The position numbers and the translations under genes were made by a program. The notes beneath the pieces are model-generated. The model did not search any database. It saw only the letters and a program-made list of their open reading frames with translations, and was not told the DNA's origin. Below, in pieces: positions 1 through 5,168 of a stretch of DNA of 5,168 nt (within the stretch, counting starts at the first letter, position 1; the number at the start of each line of letters is the position of its first letter). This stretch comes from Chloroflexota bacterium. GTDB taxonomy: Bacteria > Chloroflexota > Anaerolineae > Anaerolineales > Villigracilaceae. Location of the stretch: the NCBI GenBank assembly GCA_021796315.1, contig JAJYOH010000455.1, positions 1 to 5,168 of the forward strand, given 5' to 3'.

Positions 1-1
1 G

Positions 2-721
2 CCCGGGCAAATTGTCAGCGCTGACCGGAGTCGGCGATTGATAATCCACAAAGATCAAGTCAGCAAAGCCGAAGGACGGATGGTAAATCTTGCAACGGTC
101 GCGCCAAGCGAACGCGCCAAAGAGCTTGCCGTCCAAACCGAAAAGGACTCGCGCGTGGTTGAATTGATGTTACAGGAAAGTAACGACGTCTTGCGTGTGC
201 GCGTTGGAACGATCATTGTCGAGCACAAACTTGGATTTGTATGCGCCAATGCTGGCATCGACCATTCAAACGTGGCCCCCCTCCATCTCCCCCAAAATTC
301 AAGGAATTTGGGGGGAGAGAAAGAGGGGGGCGAAGAATACGTTTTGCTTCTGCCGGAAAACCCCGATCAATCCGCAAAAAATATTCGAGACGAAATAGAA
401 AAATCTACTGGCAAGGAAATTGGCGTGATGATCATCGACTCACACGGCCGCGCCTGGCGCATTGGAACAGAAGGAGTTTGTATTGGGCTTAGTGGAATTC
501 CTGCCGTCATTGATGAACGCGGCTGGAAGGATCTATTCGGCTACACCCTGCGCGTCACACAAGTCGGCGTGGCGGATGAACTCGCCGCGGCTGCATCGCT
601 CGTCATGGGACAAGCTGCCGAGGGCACACCCGCCGTCCACGTGCGTGGATTTCCATATCCGCTTCGTGAAGGATCGTTGAAAGAGTTAATCCGTCCGAAA
701 GACCAAGACTTGTTTAGATAG
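2..721 (+). CDS. cofE: Coenzyme F420-0:L-glutamate ligase (CofE), 5'-truncated
   Basis: CofE adds L-glutamate residues to F420-0 by gamma-linkage, using GTP, in the cytoplasm. The reading frame is open from base 2 and has no convincing start, so the N-terminus is cut by the window edge; the first possible start codon is a TTG at 38. Numbering from that TTG (227 residues): VSKAEGR (8-14) is the conserved N-terminal motif, NAGIDHSN (71-78) and IIDSHGRAWR (132-141) carry the aspartates D75 and D134 that bind metal in the family, VADELAAAA (178-186) and HVRGFPYP (201-208) are conserved late motifs, and the end RPKDQDLFR is typical. Family members are about 250 residues, so roughly 20-30 N-terminal residues are missing or altered. 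Residues 80-98 (APLHL...KEGG) are extra to the family and come from a palindromic repeat. The FMN-binding domain fused to CofE in mycobacterial FbiB is not attached; a separate copy lies at 1836-2423. The hydrolase gene starts 13 bases downstream. The family call is firm; the first 37 bases are doubtful. Confidence 0.93.
   Translation, partial: PGQIVSADRSRRLIIHKDQVSKAEGRMVNLATVAPSERAKELAVQTEKDSRVVELMLQESNDVLRVRVGTIIVEHKLGFVCANAGIDHSNVAPLHLPQNSRNLGGEKEGGEEYVLLLPENPDQSAKNIRDEIEKSTGKEIGVMIIDSHGRAWRIGTEGVCIGLSGIPAVIDERGWKDLFGYTLRVTQVGVADELAAAASLVMGQAAEGTPAVHVRGFPYPLREGSLKELIRPKDQDLFR
276..330. repeat. Imperfect palindromic element inserted in frame in cofE
   Basis: The left arm starts with six C (276-281) and ends AAAATTC at 300. 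The right arm starts GAATTT at 304 and ends with six G (325-330). Pairing is 300/304 through 295/309, a mismatch at 294/310, then 293/311 through 286/318, an unequal internal bulge (284-285 against 319-322), and 283/323 through 276/330. The loop is three bases (301-303). The composition (runs of C, then of G, around an A/T core) is unlike the surrounding gene. It encodes about residues 80-98 of CofE (from the TTG at 38), just after the conserved GIDHSN motif and before YVLLLPENPD, where relatives as I recall have a short loop. It reads like a dispersed REP/MITE-type palindrome that inserted without breaking the frame; other genomic copies cannot be seen from this window. A terminator role is unlikely because it sits inside a coding frame and has no T tract. 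Confidence 0.8.
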
Positions 722-734
722 AAAGGAATCTGCC

Positions 735-1358
735 ATGAGCGATTATCTGGTAAAACCAAAATCCACGCCGCGCGGCGGCATACTGGTTCTCCACGCCTGG
801 TGGGGACTCAATGACTTCTTCAAGAATCTGTGCGACAAACTGACCGATGAAGGTTACACCGTTCTTGCCGTTGACCTTTATGAGGGCAAAGCCGCCAAAA
901 CGATTGCCGAGGCAGAAAAACTTAGCGAGACCGTAAAACGAGATGCCGCCTCGAAAAAAATCCTAAGCGGACTAAAACAACTGCAAACCGAAATTCTTAA
1001 AATGCCTATTGCAGTCATGGGATTTTCAATGGGCGCATTTTGGTCGTTATGGCTGACAGAAGAAAAACCGAAAGCTATTGCTGCAACTGTCCTTTTCTAC
1101 GGGACGCGCGGCGGAGAATACGCATCCACGCGTTCAGCATTCCTCGGTCATTTTGCAGAGACAGATGAATATGTCACGGAATCAGGCAAAAAGAGACTGG
1201 AGAAAATTCTCAAGACCGCGGGCAAAGAAGCTGCCTTCTTTACATACCTCAATACGCATCATTGGTTCTTTGAAAACGACCGTCCCGAATTCAATCCGCG
1301 AGCCGCAGCTTTGGCATGGGAAAGAACAATGGAATTTCTCGGCAAGCGTCTTGGCTGA
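735..1358 (+). CDS. Dienelactone hydrolase family alpha/beta hydrolase
   Basis: A 207-residue cytoplasmic alpha/beta hydrolase with no signal peptide. GGILVLHAWWGLN (14-26) is the early strand and oxyanion region. GFSMGA (96-101) is the nucleophile elbow with Ser98 in the position where classical dienelactone hydrolase has Cys. D144 (in AETDEYV) and H176 (in NTHHWFFEN) complete a probable triad, and NDRPEFNPRAAALAWERT (181-198) is the usual C-terminal motif. The glutamate that classical DLH has near the N-terminal loop appears replaced by the AWW segment, so activity on dienelactone is not expected; a general ester or thioester hydrolase fits better. The true substrate is not known. The start is set by an AAAGGA Shine-Dalgarno (722-727) seven bases before the ATG. 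It follows cofE by 13 bases and is probably co-transcribed. Its link to F420 is by position only. Confidence 0.88.
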   Translation: MSDYLVKPKSTPRGGILVLHAWWGLNDFFKNLCDKLTDEGYTVLAVDLYEGKAAKTIAEAEKLSETVKRDAASKKILSGLKQLQTEILKMPIAVMGFSMGAFWSLWLTEEKPKAIAATVLFYGTRGGEYASTRSAFLGHFAETDEYVTESGKKRLEKILKTAGKEAAFFTYLNTHHWFFENDRPEFNPRAAALAWERTMEFLGKRLG

Positions 1359-1383
1359 CATAAAATCCACATCAAATACTAAT
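1355..1383 (+). promoter_or_regulatory. Weak sigma70-type promoter candidate before the FDOR gene
   Basis: CTGACA (1355-1360, 5 of 6 to the -35 consensus) is followed after 17 bases by ACTAAT (1378-1383, 4 of 6 to the -10 consensus). It lies in the longest non-coding gap inside the cluster (1359-1437) and overlaps the stop codon of the hydrolase gene. It would start a transcript for the FDOR-nitroreductase-cofD-cofC block. A second -10-like TACACT with an upstream TG (1402-1410) has no good -35. Matches this weak arise by chance in A/T-rich gaps, so this is only a candidate. Confidence 0.22.
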
Positions 1384-1437
1384 GAAAATCTTACGAGGCT
1401 TTGTTACACTCACTAAAAACAACCCCCGAGGAAAAAC

Positions 1438-1839
1438 ATGAAAACCATTCCCGAATCACATCAAGACCTGCTCAAAGACGAGACGAAGGCTTTCGTCTAT
1501 CTTGCTACCACCATGTCGGATGGCACGCCACAAGTCACGCCCGTCTGGTTCAACACAGATGGCAATCACATTCTCATCAATTCGGCAACGGGACGCTTGA
1601 AGGACAAAAATATGCGCAACCGCCCCAGCGTGGCTTTGTGCATTGCGGATCCTAAAAATCCATATCGCTATATACAAATCCGCGGCAAGATCGTTGAGTT
1701 CACGAACAAAAATGCCGAAGAGCACATCGACCTCCTCAACATGAAGTATCACGGCAACCCAAATTATCCGGCGCATAATCCGGCGCAGCCGCGCGTAATC
1801 TATAAAGTCGAACCATTAAAAGTTGACGCGCACGGATGA
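1438..1839 (+). CDS. PPOX-class (FDOR-B-like) F420-dependent oxidoreductase
   Basis: A 133-residue split-beta-barrel protein of the pyridoxamine-5'-phosphate-oxidase-like superfamily, the group that includes F420-dependent reductases (FDORs). The length is typical of a single-domain member that works as a dimer. Visible family blocks are the N-terminal IPESHQDLL (4-12), a strand pair LATTMSDGTPQVTPVWF (22-38), the lysine-rich cofactor-phosphate segment GRLKDKN (52-58), DPKNPYRYIQIRGKIVE (71-87), and the end RVIYKVEPLKVDAHG (119-133). F420 rather than FMN preference is inferred from similarity to the F420-binding group and from being in an F420 cluster. The substrate is unknown. The start is supported by GAGGA (1428-1432) five bases before the ATG. 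The stop overlaps the next start by ATGA, so translation is probably coupled. It is the first gene of a four-gene tightly packed block. Confidence 0.88.
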   Translation: MKTIPESHQDLLKDETKAFVYLATTMSDGTPQVTPVWFNTDGNHILINSATGRLKDKNMRNRPSVALCIADPKNPYRYIQIRGKIVEFTNKNAEEHIDLLNMKYHGNPNYPAHNPAQPRVIYKVEPLKVDAHG

Positions 1840-2423
1840 ATTCCGCGCACGATTTCCTGCGCTCGCGGCGCTCGATCCGCCGCTTCAAACCGGACCCAAT
1901 ACCGGACTCCGTTATCGAGCGTATTCTCACCACCGCGACCTTTGCACCGTCGGCGCATAATCTTCAGCCATGGAGATTCGTCATCATCAAAAATCCGGAC
2001 ATCAAAACGCGGCTCGGCATTGCGCTGACGACAAAAATGCGCGCGGACATGCAAGCCGAAGGCGCGCCGACATCCGAGATTGAATCACGCACAAGTCGTT
2101 CTCTGCGGCGCATCCAAGGAGCGCCGGTTTTGATCCTGCTTTGCCGCGACGTGACAGATATCCGCGTGGACACGCCCGAAGAAACCATCATGAACATCCA
2201 ATCCACCGCGCTGGCCGGGATGAATATTTTGCTGGCGGCGCAGGCCGAAGGACTTGGCGCAAATTGGATCTGCTGGCCGCTTTATGCAACCCATGAAATA
2301 CAAACGGCTTTGGATTTACCTGAAAACTGGGAACCGCAGGCAATGTTCATTGTTGGGCAGGCAAACGAGCTGACAAAAGAAAAAGAATTAAAACCACTGA
2401 ATCAAATTTCAGTTTATTTATGA
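1836..2423 (+). CDS. Nitroreductase-family protein, FbiB C-domain-like; probable dehydro-F420-0 reductase
   Basis: A 195-residue FMN-dependent nitroreductase-fold protein. The N-terminal FMN motif RSRRSIRRF (9-17), TFAPSAHNLQPWRF (35-48), the MNIQSTALAGMNILLAA helix (119-135) and GLGANWICW (139-147) are all visible, and it ends LPENWEPQAMFIVGQANE. It lines up, from memory, along its length with the C-terminal half of mycobacterial FbiB: RRSIRRF with RRSVRRF, the KMRADMQAEGAP segment (67-78) with KDKWRSDLTSDGLP, and LDLPENWEP with LDLPVDWEP. In FbiB that domain binds FMN and reduces dehydro-F420-0. Lying directly before cofD and cofC with 4-base overlaps on both sides, it is a good candidate for the stand-alone version of this step. 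The alternative is an ordinary nitroreductase acting on nitro or enone compounds. The family is firm; the specific role is inference. Confidence 0.9.
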   Translation: MNSAHDFLRSRRSIRRFKPDPIPDSVIERILTTATFAPSAHNLQPWRFVIIKNPDIKTRLGIALTTKMRADMQAEGAPTSEIESRTSRSLRRIQGAPVLILLCRDVTDIRVDTPEETIMNIQSTALAGMNILLAAQAEGLGANWICWPLYATHEIQTALDLPENWEPQAMFIVGQANELTKEKELKPLNQISVYL

Positions 2424-3349
2424 AAATCACCGCGCTCGCAGGCGGTGTCGGTGGCGCGAAACTCGCACACGGACTCGCCCAAATCCTTCGGCCCGGAAAC
2501 CTGACCATCATCGTCAACACTGGCGACGACTTCGAGCATCTCGGCTTATATATCTGTCCTGACCTCGATACGGTCTGTTACACATTGGGCGGACTGGCAA
2601 ATCCCGAAACCGGCTGGGGACGCGCGGGCGAAACCTGGCAAACTATTTCAAACATCGAAAAGCTTGGCGGGCCAACCTGGTTCAGACTCGGCGACCAGGA
2701 TTTTGCCACGCACATCGAGCGTACACGGCGTTTGAAGGCTGGCGAAACGCTTTCGCAGGTCACGCGTGGTTTTTGCAAAGCGTGGGGAATTAATCACGCT
2801 GTAATCCCAATGAGCGATAATCCCATTAGAACCATCGTGAATACCGATCAGGGTGAACTTACATTCCAGGAATATTTTGTCCATCGTCATTGCGAGCCGC
2901 GCGTCAAAGGCTTTCGCTTTGACGGAGTCGAAGAAGCGAAAGCCGCTCCAGGCGTTGTCGAAGCGATTGAGCAGGCCGAAGTGATCGTCATCTGCCCGTC
3001 CAACCCGTGGGTGAGCATCGCGCCCATTTTAGCGGTGCCCGGCATCAGATCCGAAATGGAAGCGAAGCAAGTTGTGGCGGTGTCGCCCATCATCGGAGGG
3101 CAAGCTGTCAAAGGTCCTGCTGCAAAGATGTTCGATGAACTTGGCATCCAGCCGTCTGCATTGGCCGTCGCCGAACAATATCGTGATCTAGCTAACGGAT
3201 ATGTTTTGGACAAAATCGATTCGCAACTGGAAGCAGATGTTCGGCGTTTAAACATGCGGGCTTTCGTCACTGATACGTTGATGAAAACATCGGATGATCG
3301 AAAGCGATTGGCGGAAGATGTGCTAAACTTTGTGGGAAGCAACTCATGA
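2420..3349 (+). CDS. cofD: 2-phospho-L-lactate (or enolpyruvyl) transferase CofD/FbiA
   Basis: A 309-residue, full-length CofD. The enzyme transfers the phospholactyl (or phosphoenolpyruvyl) group from its guanylyl-activated form to Fo, giving F420-0 (or dehydro-F420-0) and releasing GMP. Motifs in order: GGVGGAKLA (8-16) nucleotide/phosphate loop, NTGDD (33-37), GLYICPDLDTVCYTLGGL (42-59) with the acidic D48/D50 metal region, GWGRAGETW (65-73), WFRLGDQDFATHIERT (87-102), PMSDNPIRT (130-138), ICPSNPWVSI (191-200) and SPIIGGQAVKGPA (222-234). None of the expected motifs is missing. The ATG overlaps the stop of the nitroreductase gene by four bases and its own stop overlaps the cofC start the same way. 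No Shine-Dalgarno stands out ahead of it, so translational coupling is likely. Which three-carbon donor it uses cannot be told from the sequence alone. Confidence 0.97.
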   Translation: MKITALAGGVGGAKLAHGLAQILRPGNLTIIVNTGDDFEHLGLYICPDLDTVCYTLGGLANPETGWGRAGETWQTISNIEKLGGPTWFRLGDQDFATHIERTRRLKAGETLSQVTRGFCKAWGINHAVIPMSDNPIRTIVNTDQGELTFQEYFVHRHCEPRVKGFRFDGVEEAKAAPGVVEAIEQAEVIVICPSNPWVSIAPILAVPGIRSEMEAKQVVAVSPIIGGQAVKGPAAKMFDELGIQPSALAVAEQYRDLANGYVLDKIDSQLEADVRRLNMRAFVTDTLMKTSDDRKRLAEDVLNFVGSNS

Positions 3350-3978
3350 CACTTTGGGCAATCGTTCCCGTAAAACCCTTGCGACGCGGCAAGTCGCGAT
3401 TAGCAGGCACACTGACAGATGATGAACGGGCAGACCTCAACCGGCTTTTGCTCGAACGAACTTTAAGAACGTTGATCGATTTGAAGGAAGTTGAACAGGT
3501 GCTGGTCGTCAGCCGGGACTCATCCGCACTGGCGCTCGCGCGGGACCTGGGAGCGCGCACCGTCCAGGAAGACGGCGCCCCGCATCTGAACACTGCCCTC
3601 AAGCGCGCAACTGTGGTGGCGCAGGTTTATGCATCACGCGGCGTTCTGATCATCCCCGCCGATCTGCCATTGATGACGCGTGAGGATGTCCTGGCCCTGA
3701 TCGAAAAGGCAAACGATCCGCCGGTAGTTGTCATCGCTCCCGACCGCCACGAAAAAGGGACAAACGCATTGCTGCTCTCACCGGCAGACTTGATCGAGTA
3801 CGATTTCGGCGAAGACTCTTTTGGACGACATTGTCAGCGAGCAAAGAAAGCCGACGCGCGTTTGGAAATTGTGAAACTGCCGTCGCTCGCGCTCGATCTG
3901 GACTTTCCTGAAGATCTTGATTTGGTTAGAAAGTTAGAAGGTTTAAAAGTTGAAGGTTCTTCGACCATTAAACCTTAG
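3346..3978 (+). CDS. cofC: Phospholactate/phosphoenolpyruvate guanylyltransferase CofC/FbiD
   Basis: A 210-residue nucleotidyltransferase-fold protein that activates 2-phospho-L-lactate, phosphoenolpyruvate or 3-phosphoglycerate with GTP for use by CofD. Motifs: IVPVKPLRRGKSRLA (6-20) GTP loop, LNTALKRA (81-88), PADLPLM (104-110) with the metal-binding aspartate D106, APDRHEKGTNALLL (131-144), FGEDSFGRH (154-162) and LALDLDFPEDLDL (181-193). The length is usual for the family (about 200-220). It overlaps cofD by ATGA. The last residues (about 194-210, RKLEGLKVEGSSTIKP) lie after the conserved fold and are encoded by a degenerate 8-bp tandem repeat and the arm of a hairpin, so this tail looks repeat-derived. 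Its donor substrate is not determinable here; the neighbouring FbiB-C-like reductase favours phosphoenolpyruvate. The next gene starts 26 bases downstream with its own ribosome-binding site. Confidence 0.95.
   Translation: MTLWAIVPVKPLRRGKSRLAGTLTDDERADLNRLLLERTLRTLIDLKEVEQVLVVSRDSSALALARDLGARTVQEDGAPHLNTALKRATVVAQVYASRGVLIIPADLPLMTREDVLALIEKANDPPVVVIAPDRHEKGTNALLLSPADLIEYDFGEDSFGRHCQRAKKADARLEIVKLPSLALDLDFPEDLDLVRKLEGLKVEGSSTIKP
3925..3955. repeat. Degenerate 8-bp tandem repeat at the cofC 3' end
   Basis: Four units follow each other: GTTAGAAA (3925-3932), GTTAGAAG (3933-3940), GTTTAAAA (3941-3948) and GTTGAAG (3949-3955, one base shorter), with a further GTTC at 3956. The array is still within the cofC frame and encodes the V-R-K-L-E-G-L-K-V-E-G tail. 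The A/T-rich, purine-biased strand differs from the G/C-rich body of cofC. Confidence 0.6.
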
Positions 3979-3995
3979 ACTTGCAACTTTAAACC
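3938..3995 (+). repeat. Overlapping inverted repeats at the cofC/LLM junction
   Basis: AAGGTTTAA (3938-3946) has a perfect 9-base complement TTAAACCTT (3968-3976) that runs into the cofC stop codon. The overlapping segment GGTTTAAAAGTTG (3940-3952) also pairs, with one bulged A, with CAACTTTAAACC (3984-3995), which ends immediately before the GGAGG ribosome-binding site of the next gene. The two pairings share the left arm, so they exclude each other. No T tract follows, so a plain terminator is unlikely. It may be a small repeat remnant, an RNA-stabilising hairpin, or a translation modulator; the pairing is seen, any function is inference. Confidence 0.55.
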
Positions 3996-4000
3996 GGAGG
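3996..4000 (+). promoter_or_regulatory. Strong ribosome-binding site of the LLM oxidoreductase gene
   Basis: GGAGG lies four bases before the ATG at 4005. It is the strongest Shine-Dalgarno of the cluster and suggests independent, efficient translation, unlike the overlap-coupled genes upstream. The right arm of a possible hairpin ends at 3995, directly next to it. Confidence 0.75.
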
Positions 4001-4004
4001 AACC

Positions 4005-5003
<999 letters not shown>

Positions 5004-5045
5004 TCTGATTGGTCTAAATAGTCTGAGTGGTCTAACTGGTCGAGG
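5004..5045. repeat. Degenerate 9-bp tandem repeat between the LLM and four-helix-bundle genes
   Basis: Directly after the LLM stop codon come TCTGATTGG (5004-5012), TCTAAATAG (5013-5021), TCTGAGTGG (5022-5030) and TCTAACTGG (5031-5039), then a partial TCGAGG (5040-5045). Units 1 and 3 and units 2 and 4 are most alike, so the array can also be read as two copies of an 18-bp unit. The partial unit merges into the ribosome-binding site of the next gene. It fills nearly the whole intergenic gap; no terminator hairpin is visible in it. Confidence 0.75.
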
Positions 5046-5050
5046 AAAGG
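5042..5050 (+). promoter_or_regulatory. Ribosome-binding site fixing the start of the last gene
   Basis: GAGGAAAGG lies just before the ATG at 5052. There is an in-frame TAG at 5019-5021 and no other ATG between it and 5052, so this site settles the start of the truncated gene. Confidence 0.7.
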
Positions 5051-5051
5051 G

Positions 5052-5168
5052 ATGACAACCGTAAAACGATTTGAAGATTTACACGTCTGGCAGTCGGCGC
5101 GCGAATTCGTGAAATTGATCTATCGTTTTACAAATCAGGAAAAGTTTGTTCGTGATTTCGCTTTAAAA
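5052..5168 (+). CDS. Four-helix-bundle protein (S23/IVP type), 3'-truncated
   Basis: Only the first 39 codons are present; the frame is open to the last base. The start MTTVKRFEDLHVWQSAREFV (1-20), with F-E-D-L-x-V-W-Q-x-A-R-E, is the hallmark N-terminus of the four-helix-bundle family first named from proteins encoded in 23S rRNA intervening sequences and related to the Avd accessory protein of diversity-generating retroelements. K21-LIYRFTN continues the first helix. Full members are about 115-130 residues, so about two thirds is missing. Most free-standing members have no known function; nothing here (no rRNA, no reverse transcriptase) links it to either context. It lies outside the F420 theme and is probably a separate unit preceded by the 9-bp tandem repeat. 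Confidence 0.85.
   Translation, partial: MTTVKRFEDLHVWQSAREFVKLIYRFTNQEKFVRDFALK

Noticed and set aside
276..330. The cofE palindrome as a rho-independent terminator
   Set aside because: It is in the middle of an intact coding frame, is followed by GCGAAGAATAC rather than a T run, and has a long bulged stem.
1402..1410. Extended -10-like TGTTACACT before the FDOR gene
   Set aside because: No acceptable -35 hexamer at 15-19 bases upstream; weaker than the 1355-1383 candidate, itself doubtful.
1359..1437. Riboswitch or small RNA in the gap before the FDOR gene
   Set aside because: The 79 bases are A/T-rich with no stable stem seen by eye and no known riboswitch core.
2887..3342. 151-codon open frame on the - strand opposite cofD
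   Set aside because: It lies wholly inside cofD, which has every family motif; the antisense protein is Ser/Thr/Ala-rich with no recognisable domain and fits a shadow of codon bias.
3925..3995. CRISPR-like or attachment-site reading of the repeats at the cofC end
   Set aside because: Units are only 8 bases, contiguous and degenerate, with no spacers, no integrase and no tRNA nearby.

Overview
The window is almost entirely coding and all genes lie on the + strand. It is a bacterial gene cluster for making and using the deazaflavin cofactor F420. The gene set (cofE, a stand-alone FbiB-C-like nitroreductase, cofD, cofC, and two families of F420-type oxidoreductases), the similarity of the proteins to my recollection of Chloroflexota sequences, and the short degenerate repeats at gene ends all point to a Chloroflexota bacterium, possibly Anaerolineae. 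That assignment is inference. Both ends cut through genes, so the piece may be a whole short contig.

Layout: 2-721 is the 5'-truncated cofE (F420-0:gamma-glutamyl ligase), carrying an in-frame palindromic element at 276-330. 735-1358 is a dienelactone-hydrolase-family alpha/beta hydrolase. An 79-base gap with a weak promoter candidate follows. 1438-1839 is a PPOX/FDOR-type F420 oxidoreductase. 1836-2423 is a nitroreductase-fold protein resembling the C-terminal domain of FbiB. 2420-3349 is cofD and 3346-3978 is cofC. The last four genes are joined by three identical 4-base ATGA stop/start overlaps. A repeat-rich junction (3925-3995) leads to 4005-5003, an LLM-class (luciferase-like/MER-like) F420-dependent oxidoreductase. 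A 9-bp degenerate tandem repeat (5004-5045) separates this from the first 39 codons of a four-helix-bundle (S23/IVP-type) protein.

How the genes fit together: CofC activates a three-carbon phosphoacid with GTP. CofD joins it to Fo to give F420-0 or dehydro-F420-0. If PEP is the substrate, the nitroreductase is the natural candidate to reduce dehydro-F420-0. CofE adds the glutamate tail. The FDOR and LLM proteins are probable users of the finished cofactor. The Fo synthase genes (cofG/cofH or fbiC) are not in the window. No RNA gene, CRISPR array, transposase or convincing terminator was seen. The most notable points are the palindromic repeat inside cofE, the stand-alone FbiB-C-like reductase, and the two short-period repeat arrays at the 3' ends of cofC and the LLM gene.
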